DNA from: Tenacibaculum pacificus
GTDB taxonomy: Bacteria > Bacteroidota > Bacteroidia > Flavobacteriales > Flavobacteriaceae
Assembly (NCBI RefSeq): GCF_027941775.1
Contig: NZ_CP115917.1
Coordinates: forward strand, 1,185,001 to 1,249,000
DNA: 64,000 bases
Reading direction: 5' to 3'
Position 1 is the stretch's first letter. Each line of letters opens with the position of its first letter. Shown here one piece after another: positions 9,284 to 15,631 of this stretch. The notes under the pieces are model-generated. The model made no database searches, was not told where the DNA came from, and worked only from the letters and a program-made list of their open reading frames with translations. Position numbers and translations under genes: made by a program.

Positions 9284-9374
9284 AGCAATTTCCCGCTTTC
9301 CGCACTCGCTTTTTTTATTTTTTCGAAAAGAAAAATAAAAAAGAGCTCAAACAGTTGCTTCAATCGGGGCTAGG
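9284..9374. repeat. dispersed ~90-base structured repeat, copy 1
   Basis: Runs from AGCAATTTCCCGCTTTCCG to CAATCGGGGCTAGGG. It is nearly identical to 42654-42743. The centre is a long T/A-rich inverted repeat around TCGAAAAG. Between the copies one stem pair changes from A-T here to G-C there, which is a compensatory change and supports selection on a folded molecule. AGCAA near the start can pair with TTGCT near the end, and CCCG with CGGG, in an interlocked (pseudoknot-like) order. It lies between the dnaJ terminator and the rnpB leader. Confidence 0.7.
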
Positions 9375-9503
9375 GTTCTGTTTTTTATTGAAAATAATTA
9401 ACACTATTTGAAAATAAGGAAAAACACCCTCTCTTATTTAGGTAAAAAAATAAAATATTTTATTTTTTTTATTGTTTTGGTTGTGTAATGTTAAAAAGAG
9501 TTA

Positions 9504-9511
9504 TATATTTG
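9504..9511 (+). promoter_or_regulatory. TATATTTG -7 box upstream of rnpB
   Basis: A perfect TAnnTTTG match, with a TTG at 9481-9483 about 20 bases upstream. It is directly followed by a terminator-like hairpin (9514-9537), so the transcript would start inside the stem. It is the only convincing promoter element close to rnpB, 108 bases before the mature RNA. Confidence 0.45.
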
Positions 9512-9513
9512 CA

Positions 9514-9548
9514 GTGTCTATAAGACGTTATAGACACTTTTTCTTTTT
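9514..9548 (+). terminator. terminator-like hairpin just downstream of a promoter box
   Basis: A perfect 10-bp stem (GTGTCTATAA with TTATAGACAC, loop GACG) is followed by TTTTTCTTTTT. By shape it is a good intrinsic terminator, but it has no gene in front of it. Confidence 0.6.
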
Positions 9549-9560
9549 CATAGCAATTTT

Positions 9561-9589
9561 CCCACTCAATTTATTGAGTGGGTTTTTTT
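9561..9589 (+). terminator. second terminator-like hairpin in the rnpB leader
   Basis: CCCACTCAA pairs with TTGAGTGGG over the loop TTTA, followed by seven T. It shares its stem sequence with the dnaJ terminator at 9034 and ends 30 bases before the mature RNase P RNA. Confidence 0.65.
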
Positions 9590-9618
9590 ATGAAAGAAGT
9601 GAATTTTATAAAAAATTT

Positions 9619-9926
9619 AAGCAGACCAATCTTATCGACTTATATTTAGTATAAGTAGGAAAGTCTGGACACCACAGAGTAGTATAGCGGATAGCAACCG
9701 TCCGGCGTAAGCCGAGGACAAGTGCAGCAGAAAGAATGTACAGGTAATGCTGTAGTGAAACCAGGTAAACTCTATACGGTGCAATGTCATGTACATTAGA
9801 GCTCGAGCGCTACTCGCGCGATTCTAAGGGGTAGACAGATTGATTTTACGAGTAATTGTAAAACTAGATAAATGATAAGAGCCTTATTTATAAGGAACAG
9901 AATCCAGCTTAATGGTCTGCTTTTTT
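9619..9926 (+). ncRNA. rnpB: RNase P RNA (bacterial type A)
   Basis: The catalytic RNA that matures tRNA 5' ends. The ends AAGCAGACCA (9619) and TGGTCTGCTT (9913) pair as helix P1. Conserved blocks follow in the right order: AGGAAAGTCTGGACACCACAG (split here around 9658-9678), a P3/P4 region with GCAGCAGAAAGAATGTACAG, GTGAAACCAGGTAAACTC and the 3' block ACAGAATCCAGCTTA just before P1 closes. The T-run directly after P1 (9921-9926) probably terminates it. The length of about 304 bases is somewhat short for type A. No coding frame in this stretch is credible. Confidence 0.93.
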
Positions 9927-9971
9927 AATTTAAAATCCTTAAAATATAAATCGTTTTAAGGATTTTAAATT
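9927..9971. terminator. long perfect hairpin after rnpB
   Basis: An 18-bp perfect stem (AATTTAAAATCCTTAAAA and its complement) surrounds a 9-base loop. It is AT-rich with no GC core, so it may act as a backup terminator or 3' stabiliser for rnpB. From here to acnB (9972-10245) I see only the acnB leader. Confidence 0.5.
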
Positions 9972-10102
9972 ACATATTTATTAAAAAATTAACATTTAGA
10001 TCTTCATTAATTATATAATTCTTTTTTTAATCATTTAAATTATTTTTAAAATAGTATTTACGCTAGTTTGTTGTTTATCTTTTAAAATTGAGTTAAAAAT
10101 AG

Positions 10103-10110
10103 TACTTTTG
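10103..10110 (+). promoter_or_regulatory. TACTTTTG -7 box for acnB
   Basis: Matches TAnnTTTG and predicts a 5' leader of about 130 bases for acnB. No good -33 TTTG is visible at the normal distance. The leader contains an inverted repeat, TTTTTTGATA with TATCAAAAAA (10145-10170), separated by TTGATG. Confidence 0.4.
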
Positions 10111-10245
10111 TATCACAAAAATTAACTTAACTTTTTATATAGCTTTTTTGATATTGATGTATCAAAAAAATACTCTAAATCAAAAAAAGTGTAACACCTT
10201 TAGAAGGTTTAAAAGTAAGCTATTAACTTTAAAAACAAATCTTTT

Positions 10246-13023
10246 ATGAATATGTATAAAGATTATATAAAGGAAATTGAATCAAGAAAAGATCAAGGAC
10301 TTCATCCTAAACCAATTGATGGTGCTGAATTACTAAGCGAAATCATTGCACAAATTAAAGATATAAATAATGAGTATAGAGAAAATTCTCTTAACTTTTT
10401 TATATATAATGTTTTACCAGGAACAACAAGTGCTGCTGTAGTAAAAGCAAATTTTTTAAAAGAAATTATTTTAGGAGAATCAATTATTAAAGAAATAACA
10501 CCTTCTTTTGCTTTTGAACAATTATCACATATGAAGGGAGGTCCTTCTATTGATGTATTATTAGATTTAGCATTAGGTACAATTTTAGATTTAGCTAAAC
10601 AAGCTGTCACTGTTTTAAAAACTCAAGTTTTTCTTTATGAAGCAGATATGGCTCGTTTAGAAAATGCTTTCAAAAGTGGAAATGAAATAGCTAAAGAACT
10701 TATCGAAAGTTATGCTAAGGCTGAGTTCTTTACAAAGCTTCCTGATGTTGCCGAAGAAATTGAAATAGTTACTTTTGTAGCTGGTATTGGTGATATTTCA
10801 ACAGATTTATTATCTCCAGGAGCAGATGCACACTCTAGATCAGATCGTGAATTACATGGTCAATCTATGTTTGAGCATAATAAAGAAATGCAAAAAGAAT
10901 TGCTAGCTTTAAAAGAGCAACACCCGAATAAACGTGTAATGTTAATTGCAGATAAAGGAACAATGGGAGTTGGTTCTTCAAGAATGTCTGGTGTAAATAA
11001 TGTTGCTTTATGGACAGGTATTTCTTCAAGCCCATATGTACCATTTATTAATATTGCTCCAGTAATTGCAGGAACAAATGGTATTGCTCCAATTTTTTTA
11101 ACAACAGTTGGAGTTACTGGTGGAATAGGTATCGATTTAAAAAATTGGGTAAAACAGAAAGATGCTGACGGGAATACTATTCTTGATGAAGAAGGAGATG
11201 CAGTTTTAAAAGAAGAATACTCTGTCGCAACTGGTACTGTTTTTACTATAAATACAAAAACAAAGAAATTATATAAAGGCGACAAAGAATTAAAAGATAT
11301 TTCTACTGCTTTAACGCCGCCAAAAATGGAGTTTATTAAAGCTAAAGGATCTTATGCTGTTGTTTTTGGTAAAAAACTACAATCATTTGCTTGTAAAGTT
11401 TTAGGAATTGATGTTCCTCAAGTATATGCAACTTCTAAAGAAGTATCTATTGATGGACAAGGTTTAACAGCTGTTGAAAAAATATTCAATAAAAATGCAG
11501 TAGGAACTACACCTGGTAAAATTTTACACGCAGGCTCTAACGTTCGTATAGAGGTAAACATTGTAGGGTCTCAAGATACTACAGGTCTAATGACTTCTCA
11601 GGAATTAGAGATGATGGCAGCTACTGTAATTTCTCCAATTGTTGATACAGGTTATCAGTCAGGATGTCACACAGCTTCTGTTTGGGATGATAAGTCAAAA
11701 GCTAATATTCCAAGATTAATGAAGTTTATGAATGACTTCGGATTAGTTACTGCACGTCACCCTGAAGGGAAATATCATGCAATGACAGATGTGATTCATA
11801 AAGTATTAAATGATATTGCAGTTGATGATTGGGATGTTATTATTGGTGGAGATTCACATACACGAATGGCAAAAGGTGTTGCTTTTGGAGCAGATTCAGG
11901 AACAGTTGCTTTAGCATTAGCTACTGGTGAAGCTACAATGCCAATTCCAGAATCTGTAAAAGTAACTTTTAAAGGAGAAATGAAATCTTATATGGATTTC
12001 CGTGATGTAGTTCATGCTACTCAAGAACAAATGTTAAATCAGTTTGAAGGAGAAAATGTTTTTCAAGGAAAAATTATTGAAGTTCATATTGGTACGTTAA
12101 CTTCAGATCAAGCTTTTACATTTACAGATTGGACAGCAGAAATGAAAGCAAAAGCTTCTATCTGTATTTCAGAAGATGAAACTTTAATTGAATCATTAGA
12201 AATATCTAGAGACCGTATCCAAATCATGATTGATAAAGGTATGGATAATCCGAAACAAGACCTTAAAGGATTAGTCGATAAAGCTAATAATCGTATTAAG
12301 GAAATTAAAACAGGAACTAAATCAGCATTAAAACCAGATGCAGATGCTAAATATTATGCAGAAGTAGTTGTAGATTTAGATAAAATTTCTGAACCTATGA
12401 TTGCTGATCCAGATGTAAATAATGAAGATGTATCTAAACGTTATACACATGATAATATTCAACCTTTATCTTTTTACGGAGGAACTAAAAAAGTAGATTT
12501 AGGTTTTGTTGGTTCACGTATGGTTCATAAAGGAGATATGCAAATATTAGCACAAATGCTAAAAAATTTAGAAACGCAACAAGGTAAAGTAGAATTTAAA
12601 GCTCCTTTAGTTGTAGCACCACCAACATATAATATTGTTGATGAATTAAAAGCAGAAGGTGATTGGGAAGTATTAGAAAAATATGCAGGATTTGTATTTG
12701 ATGATAATGCTCCAAAAGCAATTGCAAGAACTAAATATGAAAATAAATTATATTTAGAGCGTCCAGGTTGTAGTCTTTGTATGGGGAATCAAGAAAAGGC
12801 TGAAGCAGGAGATACGGTAATGGCAACTTCAACTCGTTTATTTCAAGGAAGAGTTGTAAGAGATACTGATGCTAAAAAAGGTGAATCTTTACTTTCATCT
12901 ACACCTGTTGTTGTTTTATCTACAATACTTGGAAGAATTCCTTCTCTTGAAGAATACATTACAGCAGTAAAAGGAATTAACTTAACTAAGTTTAAACCTT
13001 CTAATAAATTATTAGTAAAATAA
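10246..13023 (+). CDS. acnB: aconitate hydratase B, with an iron-sulphur Cys replaced by Arg
   Basis: Interconverts citrate and isocitrate in the TCA cycle (and 2-methylisocitrate). 925 residues, the long Bacteroidota form, with HEAT-like N-terminal domain, GDSHTR near residue 545 and the cluster motif PGCSLCMGNQ (Cys842, Cys845). The third cluster ligand in E. coli AcnB is Cys710 in GSCMTNIG. The aligned stretch here is GSRMVHKGD, with Arg758 (CGT at 12517) where Cys is expected. TGT would differ by one base and would recreate CATG. As written the [4Fe-4S] cluster would lack a ligand. The reading frame is otherwise intact; see findings. Followed by two hairpins. Confidence 0.93.
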   Translation: MNMYKDYIKEIESRKDQGLHPKPIDGAELLSEIIAQIKDINNEYRENSLNFFIYNVLPGTTSAAVVKANFLKEIILGESIIKEITPSFAFEQLSHMKGGPSIDVLLDLALGTILDLAKQAVTVLKTQVFLYEADMARLENAFKSGNEIAKELIESYAKAEFFTKLPDVAEEIEIVTFVAGIGDISTDLLSPGADAHSRSDRELHGQSMFEHNKEMQKELLALKEQHPNKRVMLIADKGTMGVGSSRMSGVNNVALWTGISSSPYVPFINIAPVIAGTNGIAPIFLTTVGVTGGIGIDLKNWVKQKDADGNTILDEEGDAVLKEEYSVATGTVFTINTKTKKLYKGDKELKDISTALTPPKMEFIKAKGSYAVVFGKKLQSFACKVLGIDVPQVYATSKEVSIDGQGLTAVEKIFNKNAVGTTPGKILHAGSNVRIEVNIVGSQDTTGLMTSQELEMMAATVISPIVDTGYQSGCHTASVWDDKSKANIPRLMKFMNDFGLVTARHPEGKYHAMTDVIHKVLNDIAVDDWDVIIGGDSHTRMAKGVAFGADSGTVALALATGEATMPIPESVKVTFKGEMKSYMDFRDVVHATQEQMLNQFEGENVFQGKIIEVHIGTLTSDQAFTFTDWTAEMKAKASICISEDETLIESLEISRDRIQIMIDKGMDNPKQDLKGLVDKANNRIKEIKTGTKSALKPDADAKYYAEVVVDLDKISEPMIADPDVNNEDVSKRYTHDNIQPLSFYGGTKKVDLGFVGSRMVHKGDMQILAQMLKNLETQQGKVEFKAPLVVAPPTYNIVDELKAEGDWEVLEKYAGFVFDDNAPKAIARTKYENKLYLERPGCSLCMGNQEKAEAGDTVMATSTRLFQGRVVRDTDAKKGESLLSSTPVVVLSTILGRIPSLEEYITAVKGINLTKFKPSNKLLVK

Positions 13024-13060
13024 ATTTCAAGTTGTTTTTTATAAATTAACTTGAAATTTA
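13021..13060 (+). terminator. hairpin overlapping the acnB stop codon
   Basis: TAAATTTCAAGTT pairs perfectly with AACTTGAAATTTA (13 bp) over a 14-base loop, starting at the stop codon. It lacks a T-run; probably a 3' structure placed in front of the real terminator. Confidence 0.4.
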
Positions 13061-13070
13061 TAAAATATTA

Positions 13071-13101
13071 AAAACCAGTAATTAGCTTTACTGGTTTTTT
13101 A
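13071..13101 (+). terminator. intrinsic terminator after acnB
   Basis: AAAACCAGTAA pairs with TTACTGGTTTT over the loop TTAGCT, followed by T residues. Confidence 0.85.
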
Positions 13102-13199
13102 ATGATATTTATTTTATTATTTATGTTTATAAAATAGAAGAAGTAAGTATACAACTATGAAAAAAAATTATATATTTGTAAAGTTACTACTTAATAAAT

Positions 13200-13268
13200 T
13201 TTAGCCTATAACTAAACTTTATTATTTAATAAGATTATTTTTAAAAAATAATTTAGCCTATAACTAAA
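13200..13268. repeat. 17-base direct repeat upstream of fabG
   Basis: TTTAGCCTATAACTAAA occurs at 13200-13216 and again at 13252-13268, an exact 17-base match 52 bases apart, in the non-coding stretch between acnB and fabG (13102-13413). A TATATTTG box lies at 13171-13178. The spacing is about five helical turns, which would suit a pair of protein-binding sites, but no known operator is recognised. Nothing else is seen in this stretch. Confidence 0.55.
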
Positions 13269-13382
13269 TTATTTGGATACTATAATCACTAATTTTTTCG
13301 TAAAAAATAACACGAAAAAAATAATAAAACATAGATTATTTATACTTTATATTTATTAAGAGTATTAACTAAGTTTTATTTT

Positions 13383-13390
13383 TATATTTG
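13383..13390 (+). promoter_or_regulatory. TATATTTG -7 box for fabG
   Basis: A perfect TAnnTTTG match 24 bases before the fabG start predicts a leader of under 20 bases, a common arrangement in this phylum. Confidence 0.5.
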
Positions 13391-13413
13391 ATTTCTTAAA
13401 ATAATAAATTACA

Positions 13414-14160
13414 TTGAAACTTTTAAAAGATAAAACAGCAATTATTACAGGAGCTACTAGAGGAATAGGTAGAGGTATTGCATTAGAATTTGCAAACCAA
13501 GGATGTAATGTTGCGTTTACTTATAGTTCATCAGTTGAAGCAGCAAATGCTTTAGAAAATGAATTATCAGATTTAGGTGTAAAAGCTAAAGGATACCAAT
13601 CTAATGCTGCTGATTTTGATGCAGCTCAAGAATTAGCAAAAAATGTTTTAGAGGAATTTAAAACAATTGATGTACTTGTAAATAATGCGGGTATTACAAA
13701 AGATAATTTATTGATGCGTATTTCTGAAGATGACTTTGATAAAGTTATTAATGTTAATTTGAAATCTGTCTTTAATTTAACAAAAGCAGTTATTAGACCA
13801 ATGATGAAACAACGTGCTGGTTCTATTATTAACATGAGTTCAGTTGTTGGGTTAAAAGGAAATGCAGGTCAAACAAATTATGCAGCTTCTAAATCTGGAA
13901 TTTTAGGTTTTTCTAAATCGGTTGCTTTAGAATTAGGTTCAAGAAACATTAGAAGTAATGTAGTTGCTCCTGGTTTTATTGAAACTGAAATGACAGCAAA
14001 GTTAGATGAAAAAGTTGTAGATGCTTGGCGTAGTGAAATTCCTTTAAAAAGAGGAGGTACTCCAAAAGATATTGCAAATGCATGTGTATTTTTAGCTTCT
14101 GATATGAGTGCTTATATTACAGGACAAACATTATCTGTTGACGGAGGAATGTTAACTTAA
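13414..14160 (+). CDS. fabG: 3-oxoacyl-[acyl-carrier-protein] reductase
   Basis: NADPH-dependent reduction of beta-ketoacyl-ACP in fatty acid elongation. 248 residues, a classical short-chain dehydrogenase: TGATRGIGRG (12-21) binds the cofactor, NNAG (90-93) follows, and the catalytic set is Ser143, Tyr156 and Lys160 (YAASK). The C-terminus SVDGGMLT is typical of FabG. The start is TTG within CATTGAAA; removing one T would give CATGAAA and an ATG at the same residue, so the TTG may be part of the CATG anomaly described in findings. Monocistronic, closed by a bidirectional terminator. Confidence 0.93.
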   Translation: MKLLKDKTAIITGATRGIGRGIALEFANQGCNVAFTYSSSVEAANALENELSDLGVKAKGYQSNAADFDAAQELAKNVLEEFKTIDVLVNNAGITKDNLLMRISEDDFDKVINVNLKSVFNLTKAVIRPMMKQRAGSIINMSSVVGLKGNAGQTNYAASKSGILGFSKSVALELGSRNIRSNVVAPGFIETEMTAKLDEKVVDAWRSEIPLKRGGTPKDIANACVFLASDMSAYITGQTLSVDGGMLT

Positions 14161-14174
14161 TTAAAATATATCAA

Positions 14175-14215
14175 TAAAAAAAAGCGTAGCAATTTTAAAT
14201 TGCTACGCTTTTTTT
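14175..14215. terminator. bidirectional terminator, fabG and XRE regulator
   Basis: A long perfect palindrome: A-run, GCGTAGCAATTT, its complement and a T-run. It serves both convergent genes. Confidence 0.88.
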
Positions 14216-14652
14216 TATTGATTAAATTCATTGAAACTACCGTCATTATATAGTAAAACAATTTTCACTAATTTTTTACTGTTTTTTATTTTAGTTTCAA
14301 CCGTTTTATCTGTTGAAACTTCTATATCAGAGAGTAGAGTAGGGCTTTCTTTTTTATTAATATTAACTTCTTTTGATTCTATTTTTTCAGATTCAATAAC
14401 TACTTCAGCTATAATTTCTTTCTTTTTTTCTTCTTTAGGGAAAACACCTTCACCATATAAAAACCAATATAAATCAACTTCAGGAAATTTATTGACGGTT
14501 TTCATAATAAAATCTAAACTTGGTTTATTTCTTCCTGATAAAAGGTGAGAAATACTAGATCGTTGAACATCTATTGTATCAGCAAAGGTTGATGATGTTA
14601 AATTATAATGAGAAAGTATTTTTTTTAATCTAGTTAAAATTTCCATTTCCAT
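14215..14652 (-). CDS. XRE-family helix-turn-helix protein
   Basis: A 145-residue DNA-binding protein if started at the ATG at 14652 (MEMEILTRLK); the frame extends to 14703 but the added residues are hydrophobic and unlike the family. Residues 3-65 form a Cro/C1-type HTH (LSHYNLTSSTFADTIDVQRS, then SISHLLSGRNKPS) followed by LYWFLYGEGVFP, a motif shared by flavobacterial XRE proteins. The rest is a Lys/Glu-rich flexible linker ending in a short beta-like tail (KLVKIVLLYNDGSFNEF). Targets are unknown. It faces the long non-coding stretch at 14.7-15.6 kb, which it could regulate. Confidence 0.8.
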   Translation of the reverse strand: MEMEILTRLKKILSHYNLTSSTFADTIDVQRSSISHLLSGRNKPSLDFIMKTVNKFPEVDLYWFLYGEGVFPKEEKKKEIIAEVVIESEKIESKEVNINKKESPTLLSDIEVSTDKTVETKIKNSKKLVKIVLLYNDGSFNEFNQ

Positions 14653-14807
14653 AATTATAGTGATTACAATTGTTATATTTATTTGTTTGACACAAATATA
14701 CACAAATGTAAAAGAAAATCAATAGTATTATTTCATTTATTTTAATACATATATGTAAAGTATATCGAAAGAGTGTTAGTTTTATATAATCTTATTTTGA
14801 TACAGTA

Positions 14808-15110
14808 GGGATTATCATATAAAACAAATAACTAATATTGGTTTACTTACGTAAATATGACTAACTACTTAGGTGATTTACAATTGTACTCATCAGTTAC
14901 GTGTATGTAGTTATACATTTGTAAAATAAAAAAGTGATTGTATTTTTGTATTAAAATGAATTAAAAAAAGAGTTGCAGTTACCTATTATAGACAAAAGGA
15001 AACAAGTAATAAATTCTGGTTCTGTATAAAGATATTGATTGAATTCTTTCTCTCATGCTATTAATTAATAAGGAAACAAACACACAAAAAGTACTTAATG
15101 CTTAAAATAA
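14808..15110 (+). other. non-coding module A (first of two diverged tandem copies)
   Basis: No coding frame. Landmarks shared in order with module B: TATCATATAAAA (about 14814), TTTACTnACGTAAA-like stretch, GATTTACAATT (14875-14885), TACATTTGTAAAAT (14914-14927, a perfect TAnnTTTG promoter box), a purine-rich AAAAAGnAGAGnnAGTTG-like block and TTCTCTCAT. The two modules are offset by about 390 bases. A small RNA gene transcribed from the TACATTTG box is the simplest reading, but this is inference. The orientation is set by the promoter box. Confidence 0.45.
14914..14921 (+). promoter_or_regulatory. TACATTTG -7 box in module A
   Basis: A perfect TAnnTTTG box followed by TAAAAT. The same 14 bases recur at the equivalent place in module B. 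Confidence 0.5.
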
Positions 15111-15184
15111 TTTGTTTTTGTCTTCTAAATAAAAAAGAATTGAGTTCAGTAATAACTTTATTTAAATAGACTGAGATATTAGAT

Positions 15185-15490
15185 ATCTTATCATATAAAA
15201 AACACCAATAATTTCAATTTACTAATGTAAAATAAAAGACACTCTGTATTAATGTGAATGAATTATTGAAAATTGATTTACAATTATATCTGTTTAGTTC
15301 CTGTACATTTGTAAAATGAAAAATCCGTTATATTTTTATCTTGTAAATTAATTAAAAAGGAAGAGGGAGTTGTTTATTAATTAGCTACTAGAAAGAAGTT
15401 CATGAAGAATAAATTAAAGTATGTAGGAAGATATTTAGTTCTCTCATAATTTTCTTATTAAGAAGTAAATAAAAAATGTAAGAGTTAAGA
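15185..15490 (+). other. non-coding module B (second diverged copy)
   Basis: Repeats the order of module A: TATCATATAAAA (about 15190), TTTACTAATGTAAA, GATTTACAATT (15275-15285), TACATTTGTAAAAT (15304-15317), a GGAAGAGGGAGTTG block and TTCTCTCAT (about 15440). Spacing differs by about ten bases between the GATTTACAATT and TACATTTG blocks. Sequence between the blocks has diverged strongly, so the duplication is old and the blocks appear to be kept. No open frame of note lies in 14653-15631. Confidence 0.45.
15304..15311 (+). promoter_or_regulatory. TACATTTG -7 box in module B
   Basis: Second copy of the conserved promoter-like box; see module A. Confidence 0.5.
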
Positions 15491-15578
15491 TTAGCGTAAT
15501 AAAACATAGATTCTGTAAAAAATTTTAAGGCACTATTTTTTAATAAATTTATCAATTCAAAAACAAACAGGTATAAAA

Positions 15579-15615
15579 AAAAACAGCTTTTGAGAATTCA
15601 AAAGCTGTTTTTAAT
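15579..15615. terminator. terminator downstream of purL (and of module B)
   Basis: AAAACAGCTTTTGA pairs with TCAAAAGCTGTTTT, with an A-run on one side and a T-run on the other, so it works in both directions. Confidence 0.8.
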
Positions 15616-15631
15616 AAATAATAAATAGAAT

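Noticed and set aside
9284..9374. Integron attC site or CRISPR unit
   Set aside because: The repeat lacks the GTTRRRY/RYYYAAC ends of attC sites and occurs as isolated copies 33 kb apart, not in an array; no integrase or cas gene is present.
9472..9654. Open frame of 60 codons on the plus strand before rnpB
   Set aside because: It spans a promoter box and two hairpins and runs into RNase P RNA; composition is not protein-like.
10860..11285. Long open frame of 141 codons antisense to acnB
   Set aside because: It is a shadow of the highly conserved acnB coding strand; no family resemblance and no promoter.
13200..13268. CRISPR-like repeat-spacer pair
   Set aside because: Only two copies, 17 bases long, without cas genes.
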